Assembly: GCF_965218685.1 (NCBI RefSeq)
Contig: NZ_OZ244657.1
Span: 930,001 to 994,000 of the forward strand
From: Thalassobius sp965218685
GTDB lineage: Bacteria > Pseudomonadota > Alphaproteobacteria > Rhodobacterales > Rhodobacteraceae
Length of the DNA stretch: 64,000 bases
Direction: 5' to 3'
The notes under the pieces are model-generated. The model worked only from the letters and a program-made list of their open reading frames with translations. It ran no database searches and was not told where the DNA came from. Position numbers and translations under genes: made by a program. Below, one piece after another: positions 25,330 through 33,448 of this stretch. Numbering within the stretch: position 1 is the stretch's first letter; the number at the start of each line of letters is the position of its first letter.

Positions 25330-25815
25330 ATGAAACTTCTGACTGCGCGCAGCTGCCTGCGCAGGTCTCTGGCTTTGGCCCTGAGTCTTGGGCTGATGAT
25401 CTCTGGTTCCCTGATGCCGTCTGACGCCCGGGCGCAACAGAACTCGATGCTGGTGCGTGTTGTTCAAAATGATCGGGGTGGTGTGGTCGGTAACCGGGCG
25501 AAAGAGATCGCGAAAATCCAGGCGCGCCATCAACGGGTCGAGATCCGCGGCAAGGTCTGCCTGTCTTCGTGCACGATGTATCTGGGGGCTGGCGATGTTT
25601 GCGTGGACCCCAGCACCAAGTTCGGATTTCACGGCCCCAGCTTCTATGGCAAGTCGCTAGAGCCGCATCAGTTTGAATATTGGTCTGCTGTCATTGCCTC
25701 GTACTATCCGGCGCGTTTGCGCGAATGGTACATGTCTGAAGGGCGCTATAAATCCGATGGCTATTACACCATGTACGGCGCACAGCTGATCAGGCTTGGC
25801 ATCGCTCAGTGCTGA
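25330..25815 (+). CDS. Exported ClpP/crotonase-fold-like protein
   Basis: A 161-residue protein. A signal peptide (MKLLTARSCLRRSLALALSL, cleavage near ARA-QQ) is followed by RVVQNDRGGVVGNRAKEIAK, then VEIRGKVCLSSCTMYLGAGD and FGFHGPSF. The strand-turn-helix with Ser before CTMYL and the later FGFH resemble periplasmic proteins of the ClpP-like superfamily that many alphaproteobacteria encode. The putative nucleophile is a serine in SSCTMY; a complete catalytic triad cannot be shown here. The frame is open 36 bases upstream, but ATG at 25330, after GGAAAGGC, starts the signal peptide. It is convergent with the next gene, with 10 bases between stops. Confidence 0.7.
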   Translation: MKLLTARSCLRRSLALALSLGLMISGSLMPSDARAQQNSMLVRVVQNDRGGVVGNRAKEIAKIQARHQRVEIRGKVCLSSCTMYLGAGDVCVDPSTKFGFHGPSFYGKSLEPHQFEYWSAVIASYYPARLREWYMSEGRYKSDGYYTMYGAQLIRLGIAQC

Positions 25816-25825
25816 CGCCGCCGCG

Positions 25826-26149
25826 TTACTGCGTGTCCGAAGAACTGGAGCCACCGACCAGAACGCCAACGACAACAGCGCCGCCACCGATACCGACAAG
25901 GCCACCAAGCCCGCCAAGCAAGGGCACGAAGTTTGTTGCCTCGCCCACATCAGCCGGAGCGGCCGCGCCACCTTCGCACAGCACGCCGATATTGCCGTGT
26001 CGGCGCCATTCAGCGCGCAAAACCTTGAGGTCTCCGCACATGCGGCTTTCTTCGGCGATACGCATCGCTTCTTGCGGTGTGCGGGGTTGCGCGATGGCAG
26101 GCATTGCCAGCACGACCACCGCAAGGGTCGTCAGAGTTCTGAAAAACAT
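25826..26149 (-). CDS. Exported small protein with glycine-rich C-terminus, unknown function
   Basis: A 107-residue protein: signal peptide MFFRTLTTLAVVVLAMPAIA, a short polar domain with two cysteines (RMCGDLKVLRAEWRRHGNIG and VLCEGG), then a Gly/Val-rich hydrophobic tail (LLGGLGGLVGIGGGAVVVG) that could be a membrane anchor, and a short serine-rich end. The two cysteines could form a periplasmic disulphide. I do not recognise a family. It is convergent with the ClpP-like gene and divergent from the epimerase at 26377, so it lies just outside the polysaccharide operon. Confidence 0.65.
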   Translation of the reverse strand: MFFRTLTTLAVVVLAMPAIAQPRTPQEAMRIAEESRMCGDLKVLRAEWRRHGNIGVLCEGGAAAPADVGEATNFVPLLGGLGGLVGIGGGAVVVGVLVGGSSSSDTQ

Positions 26150-26322
26150 GCTCGATCTCCGTTATCGTTGCCCAAGCATAACACGATTATCCACTTGGTT
26201 GAATGTATCACCCGAACTCTGGGCCATTTCATGACCATGGTGTGTTTTCCCGACCATTTGGCCCATATCGATGATTGCAATTGCTCCCTCGCTTGTGCGA
26301 TTCTGTCCTCAGAAATAAGACA

Positions 26323-26340
26323 GCCCCGGGTTCACGGGGC
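26323..26340. repeat. Inverted repeat in the epimerase leader
   Basis: GCCCCG-GGTTCA-CGGGGC, a perfect six-base-pair stem, ends 36 bases before the epimerase start. It may affect leader RNA folding. There is no T-run, so it is not a classical terminator. Confidence 0.35.
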
Positions 26341-26376
26341 GTGAATACAGGCAAATCGTTGGGATGATTGTTTAAT

Positions 26377-27387
26377 ATGCGCCGCGTGCTAATTACCGGT
26401 ACGGCCGGGTTTATCGGATTCCACTTGGCCAAACGGCTGTTAAGCGAGGGGTTTCAGGTCCACGGCTACGACGCGGTCACTGATTACTATGACGTCAACC
26501 TCAAGAATCGTCGCCACGCGATGCTTGAAGAAAACCCCAACTTCTCGGTCACCATTGGGCGGCTGGAAGACATGGAGCTGTTGACCAAAACCTTTGACGA
26601 TTTCCAACCGCAGATCGTCGTGCACCTGGCGGCGCAAGCCGGGGTGCGTCACAGCCTGGAATTCCCGCGCACCTACGTAGACAGCAACATCGTGGGCACC
26701 TTCAACGTGATGGAGAACGCCCGGCGGCAGAAGATCGACCACCTGTTGATGGCGTCGACCAGCTCGGTCTATGGCGCGAACGAGGATATGCCGTTCATCG
26801 AAACGGAAAAGGCGGACACGCAGTTGACGATCTACTCGGCCTCGAAAAAAGCGACCGAGAGCATGGGACATTCCTATGCCCATCTTTACGATCTGCCGGT
26901 CACCATGTTCCGGTTTTTCAGTGTCTATGGCACGTGGGGCCGCCCGGATTTGGCGTTGTTCCTGTTCGTGGACGCGATTCTGGATGGACGCCCGATCAAC
27001 ATCTTCAATAACGGGGAAATGGCACGCGATTTCACCTATGTTGACGACCTGGTGCGCGCGATCCAGCTGTTGATGGATGCCGTGCCCGTGCGTCCCGAGG
27101 ACAGAGTTGTGCCCGAGGGCGACAGTCTTAGTCCGGTCGCGCCCTATCGGATCGTCAACATCGGAAACTCGGAACAAATCCGCCTGCTGGATTTCATTGA
27201 AGAGATCGAAAAATGTCTGGGGCAAAAGGCGATCCGCAACTACATGGGCATGCAAACCGGTGATGTGCCTGCTGCCTGGGCTGACACCAGCCTGCTGCGG
27301 CGGCTGACAGGGTATCAACCGAAAACCGATTATCGCGATGGGATTGCGCGGTTCGTCGAATGGTTCCGGGATTACTATCAGAAATAA
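26377..27387 (+). CDS. NAD-dependent sugar epimerase, UDP-glucuronate 4-epimerase type
   Basis: A 336-residue extended short-chain dehydrogenase. The NAD motif GTAGFIG is at 8-14, the catalytic Ser lies in MASTSSVYGAN and Tyr153/Lys157 in YSASK, and FFSVYGTWGRPDLALFLFVD and NIFNNGEMARDFTYVDDLV are typical of the LpsL/CapI group, which converts UDP-glucuronate to UDP-galacturonate. It supplies an activated uronic acid for the polymer assembled by the genes downstream. A TTG nine bases upstream is in frame, but ATG at 26377 fits the fold. First gene of the long plus-strand polysaccharide operon. Confidence 0.9.
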   Translation: MRRVLITGTAGFIGFHLAKRLLSEGFQVHGYDAVTDYYDVNLKNRRHAMLEENPNFSVTIGRLEDMELLTKTFDDFQPQIVVHLAAQAGVRHSLEFPRTYVDSNIVGTFNVMENARRQKIDHLLMASTSSVYGANEDMPFIETEKADTQLTIYSASKKATESMGHSYAHLYDLPVTMFRFFSVYGTWGRPDLALFLFVDAILDGRPINIFNNGEMARDFTYVDDLVRAIQLLMDAVPVRPEDRVVPEGDSLSPVAPYRIVNIGNSEQIRLLDFIEEIEKCLGQKAIRNYMGMQTGDVPAAWADTSLLRRLTGYQPKTDYRDGIARFVEWFRDYYQK

Positions 27388-27428
27388 CCCAAGCGACCGC
27401 CAATAACAGAACAACGGGGCAGAGGGCG

Positions 27429-28700
27429 ATGACAACAGGGACAAAGAAAATCGCGGTAATCGGGCTGGGCTATGTTGGCCTGCCCCTGGCCGTCGAATTC
27501 GGCAAACAGCGGCCCGTCGTTGGCTTTGATATCAAGACTGACCGGATCGCAGAACTGCGCGCGGGCAATGACACCACGCTTGAGGTCAGCGCTGAAGAAC
27601 TGGCCGAGGCAAGCCAGCTGAGCGTTACCACCGACCCGGCCGATCTGGCCGATTGCCAGATCTATATCGTCACCGTACCCACGCCGATTGATGCCCATAA
27701 ACGCCCCAACCTGACGCCGTTGATCAAGGCCTCGGAAACAGTTGGGTCGGTGCTGAAGAAGGGCGACATTGTCATCTACGAAAGCACGGTCTACCCCGGC
27801 GCCACCGAAGAAGATTGCGTGCCGGTGCTCGAGCGAGCCTCGGGGCTGACGTTCAACAAGGACTTCTTTGCTGGCTACAGTCCCGAGCGGATCAACCCCG
27901 GAGACAAACAGCACCGGCTGCCGGATATCCTGAAGGTCACGTCCGGCTCGACCCCTGAGATCGCCGCCGAGATTGACGCGCTATATGCGCAGGTGGTCAC
28001 CGCTGGCACCTATATGGCCGAATCCATCCGTGTGGCCGAAGCCGCGAAGGTGATCGAGAACACTCAGCGGGATCTGAACATTGCGCTGGTGAATGAACTG
28101 GCGATCATCTTTGGCAAGATGGGCATTGATACCGAGGCGGTGCTGAAAGCCGCCGGAACCAAGTGGAATTTCCTGCCTTTCCGCCCCGGCTTGGTGGGCG
28201 GGCACTGTATCGGCGTGGATCCGTATTATCTGACCCACAAGGCCGAGGCCGAAGGGTATCACCCCCAAGTAATCCTTGCCGGGCGCCGGATCAACGACGG
28301 GATGGGCGCCTATGCTGCCGGGCAGATGGTGAAAGCCATGCTGCGCCAGAAAATCCAGGTGAACGGTGCACGGGCGCTGGTGATGGGGTTGGCCTTCAAG
28401 GAAAACTGCCCTGATCTGCGCAACACCCGCGTGGTTGATCTGATCGCCGAGCTTGAAACTTTTGGCGTGCAAGTGGATGTGCACGATCCCTGGGTCAGCA
28501 ACACCGAGGCCGAGGCGGAATATGGAATCTCTCTGACCGAGGAGCCGGGACAAGATTACGACGGTGTTGTCCTGGCCGTCGCGCACAGCCAGTTCCGCGA
28601 TATGGGCGCCCAGAAAATCCGCGCGCTGGGGGCCAAGGACAGCGTGTTCTTTGACCTTAAGAACGTTTTTGATCTTGCCGACAGTGATCTGAGGCTCTGA
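27429..28700 (+). CDS. Nucleotide-sugar dehydrogenase, TviB/UDP-N-acetylhexosamine type
   Basis: A 423-residue UDP-sugar 6-dehydrogenase that oxidises C6 of a UDP-hexose to the acid in two NAD-dependent steps. The Rossmann motif is GLGYVG (12-17), the catalytic cysteine is Cys260 in GGHCIGVDPYYLTHKA, and the conserved lysine is Lys207 in EAAKVIENTQRDLN. The segment PTPIDAHKRPNLTPL and overall length are closest to the TviB/WbpA group that acts on UDP-GlcNAc or UDP-GalNAc, rather than to UDP-glucose dehydrogenase; substrate choice is inferred. The frame opens 69 bases earlier, but ATG at 27429 precedes the NAD fold. Confidence 0.9.
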   Translation: MTTGTKKIAVIGLGYVGLPLAVEFGKQRPVVGFDIKTDRIAELRAGNDTTLEVSAEELAEASQLSVTTDPADLADCQIYIVTVPTPIDAHKRPNLTPLIKASETVGSVLKKGDIVIYESTVYPGATEEDCVPVLERASGLTFNKDFFAGYSPERINPGDKQHRLPDILKVTSGSTPEIAAEIDALYAQVVTAGTYMAESIRVAEAAKVIENTQRDLNIALVNELAIIFGKMGIDTEAVLKAAGTKWNFLPFRPGLVGGHCIGVDPYYLTHKAEAEGYHPQVILAGRRINDGMGAYAAGQMVKAMLRQKIQVNGARALVMGLAFKENCPDLRNTRVVDLIAELETFGVQVDVHDPWVSNTEAEAEYGISLTEEPGQDYDGVVLAVAHSQFRDMGAQKIRALGAKDSVFFDLKNVFDLADSDLRL

Positions 28701-28719
28701 CCCAGAAAGGCCCCGACCG

Positions 28720-30063
28720 ATGAAACCCGCAGACACTCGTATCTCAGGACAGGGCTTTGGTTCCGTCTTGCGTACGCGCTTGGTGCGGGCGGGACTGGGC
28801 ACGGCCGCGCTTAGGGTGATCGGCTTGGCGCTGACGCTGGGAACTTCGGTTCTGTTGGCGCGGGTCATGGGCCCCGAGGGCCTTGGAACCTATACGCTGG
28901 CATTTGCCGCCATCAGCCTGCTGGGCATTCCGGTACAGATGGGGATACCGGCGCTGGTGCTGCGCGAGACTGCCCGGGCGCAAGCAGTGGCCGATTGGCC
29001 CCGACTGCGCGGTATCTGGTTCTGGGCCACGCGGCGGATCTTGCTGGTGTCGGCGCTTATCGCGCTGAGCGTGGTGGTTGCGGTATTTACCTTGCCGGTT
29101 TTACCCGATGGCGCCCGTTCAGTTTTCCTGTTGGGTATACCGCTTATCCCGGTCATTGCCCTGTCGCAGATCCGAGCGGCCGCTCTGCGGGGCCTGGGCC
29201 GTGTGATCTGGGGGCAGTTGCCTGAAATCCTGATACGCCCGGCTTTGCTGGTGCTGCTGGTTCTGGCCTGCACTGCGGTGGTGACTCTGACGCCACGGCT
29301 GGTTATGGGGCTGCACCTGGTCGCCGCGGCGATTGCCTTTACCGTCGGGATGGCGCTGTTGATGCGCGCGCGTCCGGCCGAGTTGCTTCAGGGGGGCGAG
29401 CGTCAGATTGATCCCACATGGGCCCGTGCCGTGTTGTCCTTGGCGCTGATCGCCGGGGCGCAAAGCATCACCGCGAACGCCGATTTCCTTATGCTTGGTT
29501 GGTGGCAATCTGAACAGCAAGTCGGCGTCTACAAGGTCGCGACCTCGGGGGCTTCGCTGACAGTGGCAGGTTTGGGCGTGTTGGCGATGATCACCAACCC
29601 GCGTTTCGCAGCGCTGCATCAAACCGGAGATTCCCGCCAGCTGGCCCGTCTTGCTGCCTATGCTGCGGTCCTGGGCTTTGCTGCCGCGCTGCCGGTGCTG
29701 GTGATCTTTGCCATCTGGGGCGCGCCGATCCTGTCCGCAGTCTTTGGTCCGGCATTTGCGGGCGGAGCCGCGGCAATGCTGATCTTGACCGCAGGTCAAA
29801 CCCTAAGTGCTTTTTTTGGGGCCTGCATCGGCCTGTTGAACATGACCGGGCACGAGCGCCAGGCCATGCGAGGGGTGCTGATCTCGGCCCTTTTGAACGT
29901 GGCGCTGAACGTGGCCCTGATCCCCCCGTTCGGGATCGAGGGCGCGGCAGTGGCGACCTTGATTTCCACCGCGGTCTGGAACCTGCTGCTTTGGTGGTCG
30001 GTGCGCCGTCACCTTGGGCTGGACAGCTCGGTCCTGGGGCTTTGGTCTTGGAGACGCGCATGA
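28720..30063 (+). CDS. Polysaccharide flippase (Wzx/MOP superfamily)
   Basis: A 447-residue integral membrane protein with about 12-14 spans, starting with the typical amphipathic LGTAALRVIGLALTLGTSVLLARVMGPEGLG and containing a polysaccharide-synthase-like repeat in each half. It would move undecaprenyl-linked repeat units across the inner membrane. It overlaps the sulfotransferase start by four bases (ATGA). A second, only distantly similar flippase is encoded at 57980, so the region has two potential export routes. Confidence 0.88.
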   Translation: MKPADTRISGQGFGSVLRTRLVRAGLGTAALRVIGLALTLGTSVLLARVMGPEGLGTYTLAFAAISLLGIPVQMGIPALVLRETARAQAVADWPRLRGIWFWATRRILLVSALIALSVVVAVFTLPVLPDGARSVFLLGIPLIPVIALSQIRAAALRGLGRVIWGQLPEILIRPALLVLLVLACTAVVTLTPRLVMGLHLVAAAIAFTVGMALLMRARPAELLQGGERQIDPTWARAVLSLALIAGAQSITANADFLMLGWWQSEQQVGVYKVATSGASLTVAGLGVLAMITNPRFAALHQTGDSRQLARLAAYAAVLGFAAALPVLVIFAIWGAPILSAVFGPAFAGGAAAMLILTAGQTLSAFFGACIGLLNMTGHERQAMRGVLISALLNVALNVALIPPFGIEGAAVATLISTAVWNLLLWWSVRRHLGLDSSVLGLWSWRRA

Positions 30064-30953
30064 CCGCCAGACCCAACTTCTTTATCGTCGGAGCCCCAAA
30101 ATGCGGAACAACCGCCTGGGCCGAGTATCTGAGGACGCATCCCCAAATCGGTTTTGCCCGGCAAAAAGAGCCACACTATTTCAACACCGATTTCCCGGAT
30201 TTTCGCTGGGCCCGAAGTCAGGCCGACTATCTGTCCTTTTTCGAAGGATGCGAGGGCAAGACGGCGATCGGAGAGGCGTCGGTCATGTATCTCTATTCGT
30301 CCGAGGCCGCTGCGAATATCGCTCGGTTTGACCCGGGCGCGAAGATCCTGATCTTTCTGCGCGACCCGGTGCGTTTCCTGCCATCCTACCACAACCAGCT
30401 ACTGTTGAACCTGGACGAGGATATCCGCGACTTTGGCCAGGCATGGGCGCTTTCGGGGGAGCGCGCGAAAGCGCTGCCCTCGACTTGTCGGGATGCCAAA
30501 TTCCTGGACTATCCCGCAGCCGCGCGTTTTGCGCAGCAAATTCAGCGGTACCGCGCGCATTTCCCAGACGCTCAGATCAAGATCCTGCGGATGGAAGAAT
30601 GGAAGCCGAATCCACGTGCTGCGTACTTGGACGTGCTTGAATTTCTGGGCCTGCCCGATGACGGCCGAGTTGATTTTCCGGTGATCCATAAGGCCAAGCA
30701 TCATTCCTCAGGGGCGGTGGCCAAGCTGATCCAGCGCCCCCCCGGTTGGGCGCTGCGTGTGGCGGCAGCAGTCCGTCGGGTGCTTGGGTTGAAACGACTG
30801 GGGCTGTCCAAGCTGCTGCGCCGAATGAATACCGGTACAGGCTATGCGAAAAGGGACGAGGAGAACGCAGAGCTGCAGGACGAAATCCGCGCCGCACTGG
30901 CCGAAGATCAGGCTCTGTTACAGCAGATTTTCAAGGAGCGCTCGCATGGCTGA
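30060..30953 (+). CDS. Sulfotransferase, PAPS-dependent
   Basis: A 297-residue cytosolic sulfotransferase. The 5'-phosphosulfate-binding loop is FIVGAPKCGTT (residues 8-18) and the 3'-phosphate-binding element is FLRDPVRFLPSYHNQ (Arg101, Ser109). The start is fixed by the overlap with the flippase stop and by the position of the PAPS loop. Its place among glycosyltransferases suggests that a sugar of the repeat unit, or its lipid-linked precursor, is sulfated, giving the polymer extra negative charge besides uronic acids. The stop overlaps the next small gene by eight bases. Confidence 0.9.
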   Translation: MTARPNFFIVGAPKCGTTAWAEYLRTHPQIGFARQKEPHYFNTDFPDFRWARSQADYLSFFEGCEGKTAIGEASVMYLYSSEAAANIARFDPGAKILIFLRDPVRFLPSYHNQLLLNLDEDIRDFGQAWALSGERAKALPSTCRDAKFLDYPAAARFAQQIQRYRAHFPDAQIKILRMEEWKPNPRAAYLDVLEFLGLPDDGRVDFPVIHKAKHHSSGAVAKLIQRPPGWALRVAAAVRRVLGLKRLGLSKLLRRMNTGTGYAKRDEENAELQDEIRAALAEDQALLQQIFKERSHG

Positions 30954-31173
30954 GTTTCGCAGTGTTCTGCGCCGTATTGCAAGCCGGGTCTCACGATTGC
31001 GCGGCCGGACGCGGGTATTGCTGGCCCCCAACGTGACGGCAGGCGCGCGGATGCGTACGGGCCAGGGCACGCAGATCACCGTTAAGTTCGGCCAGCTGCA
31101 GATGGGTGAAGGCGTCTTCGTCGGCGTCGGCACCATCATAACCGCGCGGCTGCTGACGGACGGTGCCCCATGA
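30946..31173 (+). CDS. Small protein of 75 residues, possibly a truncated left-handed beta-helix protein
   Basis: The ATG at 30946 lies inside the end of the sulfotransferase gene, and the stop overlaps the next glycosyltransferase start (ATGA), so the frame fits the operon's coupling pattern exactly. The product has an arginine-rich N-terminus (MAEFRSVLRRIASRVSRLRG) and then V/I-G-rich turns (APNVTAGARMRTGQG, then VKFGQLQMGEGVFVGVGTII) resembling a few coils of a hexapeptide acyltransferase. It is far too short for a full enzyme and lacks a catalytic histidine. It may be a remnant or a small accessory protein. Confidence 0.55.
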   Translation: MAEFRSVLRRIASRVSRLRGRTRVLLAPNVTAGARMRTGQGTQITVKFGQLQMGEGVFVGVGTIITARLLTDGAP

Positions 31174-32252
31174 AGGTTCTGCACGTCATCGACAGTCTGG
31201 GACGCGGCGGTGCTGAAACGGTGTTGCTGACGCTGCTGCCCTCTTTGCGGGCCCAAGGTTGCGCGGTCGAGGTCGCGGTGCGGCGCCCTCCGTATGATCT
31301 GGAGCCTGAGCTGACAGCGCTGGGCATTCGCGTGCATCGGCTGCCTTTGCTGGGGAAATGGGCGCTTCGGCGACAGGCACGGGCCCTGGCTGCGTTGGCC
31401 GGCCGGACAGGCGCCCAGATCGTTCACGCTCATCTGTACTTCCCAGCGGTGACGACAGCCTTGATGCGAGTGCTGCGCCTTAGCCCAGCGCGCTGTTTTG
31501 TGACTTTCCACAACCTTGCCTACGCCGGGGCCAACCGCGGGGGGGCGGGGCTGTGGTTAAAAAAACGACTGGCCTCATGGCTGTATCCGCGCGGATTTGA
31601 CGGAATGTTTGGTGTCTCGCAGGCCGTTGCGCAGCACTATGAGCAGGCGCTGGGTCTGGCGGGTGTTCAGGTGCTGCCGAACCCGATTGATCTGCCTGCT
31701 GATCCGTCAACGGTGGTACGCGCAACCCCGCCTTTTCGGTTGGTCCTGCCGGGTCGCTTGGTGCCTGAAAAGGGACATGCCGACTTGATCAAGGCGCTGG
31801 GGTTGCTGGATGTTCCGACCCAGACGACCTTCTGCGGCGGAGGACCACTGCAAGAAGTTTTGGCCGCGCAGGCGCCAGATATCCGCATCACCGGCCCGTT
31901 GAATCACGCCCAGATGATGCAAGAGATCGCGCAGGCCGATCTGGTTATCGTGCCCTCTCGGTTCGAGGGGTTCGGGCTGACTGCTCTTGAAGCGATGGCG
32001 CTGTCACGGCCCGTGATCGCCTCGACTGCCGGGGGGCTGCCCGAGGTTCTGGGGGGCGCTGGCGTTCTGGTCCCGCCGCGTGATCCGCAGGCGCTGGCCG
32101 CAGCGATCAACGATCTGCTAAGCGACCCAGACCGACGCCAGACTCTTGGACAAGCCGCCCGCCAACGCGCCCAAACGCATTTCTCGGCGTCGGCGATTGC
32201 CGGAAAATTGCTGGAATATTATCGCCAGGCACTGTCAAAGGAGCACCCATGA
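31170..32252 (+). CDS. Glycosyltransferase, GT4 family
   Basis: A 360-residue GT-B fold retaining glycosyltransferase. The N-terminal half starts MKVLHVIDSLGRGGAETVLL, the acceptor-side loop typical of GT4. The C-terminal half has VLPGRLVPEKGHADLIKAL and the nucleotide-sugar-binding E-x7-E element in RFEGFGLTALEAM (Glu266, Glu274). It has no signal peptide, so it works at the inner face of the membrane on the lipid-linked repeat unit. Overlaps of four bases at both ends place it inside the operon. The sugar it transfers cannot be read from sequence. Confidence 0.92.
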   Translation: MKVLHVIDSLGRGGAETVLLTLLPSLRAQGCAVEVAVRRPPYDLEPELTALGIRVHRLPLLGKWALRRQARALAALAGRTGAQIVHAHLYFPAVTTALMRVLRLSPARCFVTFHNLAYAGANRGGAGLWLKKRLASWLYPRGFDGMFGVSQAVAQHYEQALGLAGVQVLPNPIDLPADPSTVVRATPPFRLVLPGRLVPEKGHADLIKALGLLDVPTQTTFCGGGPLQEVLAAQAPDIRITGPLNHAQMMQEIAQADLVIVPSRFEGFGLTALEAMALSRPVIASTAGGLPEVLGGAGVLVPPRDPQALAAAINDLLSDPDRRQTLGQAARQRAQTHFSASAIAGKLLEYYRQALSKEHP

Positions 32253-33448
32253 CTCGGGCTCTTTATATTACCTATACCGGCCTTCTTGATCCGCTGGGTC
32301 AAAGCCAAGTGCTGCAGTATGTGCTGGGGCTTTCCCAACGCCACCATATGGTCGTGCTTAGCTATGAAAAGCCCGAAAACCTGACCGACACCGCACGGCT
32401 GGCCGAGCTTGAGGACCGCCTGAAGGCTGCTGGTGTGACGTGGCACCGGCGAATTTGGCACCGCAAGCCGGGCATTCCGGCGACGATCTATGACATCAAC
32501 CGGGGGATCGCCCAGGCGACGCGGATCGTGCGCGAGGAAGACATACAACTGGTGCATTGCCGCAGCTATATCGGCTCGATGATCGGGTTGGCGGTGAAAA
32601 AGCGCACGGGGGCCAAGCTGATTTTCGACATGCGGGGCTTCTGGCCAGACGAGCGGGTCGAGGGTGGTATCTGGCGCGCGGGCTCGCTGCCTTATCGGTA
32701 TTTCAAACGGATCGAACGCAAGCTGTTCCAACAGGCCGATCACGTGGTGTCCTTGACCCGTGCGGGCGTGCGAGAGATCGCTGCCATGCCGTATTTGACG
32801 GGCCGGATGCCGCCTGTGTCGGTGATCCCGACCTGCACCAACCTGGATATGTTCCATCCAGTGCCGACCGCGCGTCGGGGGTTTACGCTGGGCTATGTCG
32901 GTTCGGTCGGCAGTTGGTACATGTTCACCGAGGTCGCACAGGCCGTAGCCCGACTGTTTGAAATGCGCCCCGATGCGCGGTTCCTGGTGATCAACAAAGG
33001 AGGCCACGATCTGATCCGATCCGAGCTGGAAAAAGCCGGGGTTGACCTTTCTCGAGTGGAAATCCGGCAAGTGCCGTTCGATCAAGTGGCCGAGCAGATC
33101 GGCCGCATGGACGCGGGCATTTTCTTTATCAAACCGGTCTGGTCCAAGCGCGCATCGTGCCCCACGCGGATGGGCGAGTTTCTGGCCTGCGGCAAGCCCT
33201 GCCTGGCCAATGCCGGTTGCGGGGATGTCGAAGAGGATTTCGCCCAGACCCAAACCGGTGTGACGCTGCCCTCGACCGATGATCAGGGTGTGGACTTGTC
33301 CGGGCTGGATGCCGCGCTTGAGCAGCTGATCGCCTTGTCCACGGACCCGAAGATGCAGACCCGCTGCCGGAGCGCGGCCGAAGAACGGTTCTCGCTTGGT
33401 GGCGCGATCGAGGAGTATGACAGCATCTACCAAAGGCTTGCCGAATGA
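32249..33448 (+). CDS. Glycosyltransferase, GT4-like
   Basis: A 399-residue predicted GT-B glycosyltransferase. It starts LYITYTGLLDPLGQSQVLQY and has FDMRGFWPDERVEGGIW in the middle, both common in a GT4 subgroup found in alphaproteobacterial polysaccharide clusters. The C-terminal donor domain contains GYVGSVGSWYMFTEVAQAV and KPCLANAGCGDVEEDF. The classical E-x7-E pair is not obvious, and the region around MGEFLACGKP replaces it. Overlapping starts and stops on both sides show it is co-translated with its neighbours. Confidence 0.88.
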   Translation: MTRALYITYTGLLDPLGQSQVLQYVLGLSQRHHMVVLSYEKPENLTDTARLAELEDRLKAAGVTWHRRIWHRKPGIPATIYDINRGIAQATRIVREEDIQLVHCRSYIGSMIGLAVKKRTGAKLIFDMRGFWPDERVEGGIWRAGSLPYRYFKRIERKLFQQADHVVSLTRAGVREIAAMPYLTGRMPPVSVIPTCTNLDMFHPVPTARRGFTLGYVGSVGSWYMFTEVAQAVARLFEMRPDARFLVINKGGHDLIRSELEKAGVDLSRVEIRQVPFDQVAEQIGRMDAGIFFIKPVWSKRASCPTRMGEFLACGKPCLANAGCGDVEEDFAQTQTGVTLPSTDDQGVDLSGLDAALEQLIALSTDPKMQTRCRSAAEERFSLGGAIEEYDSIYQRLAE

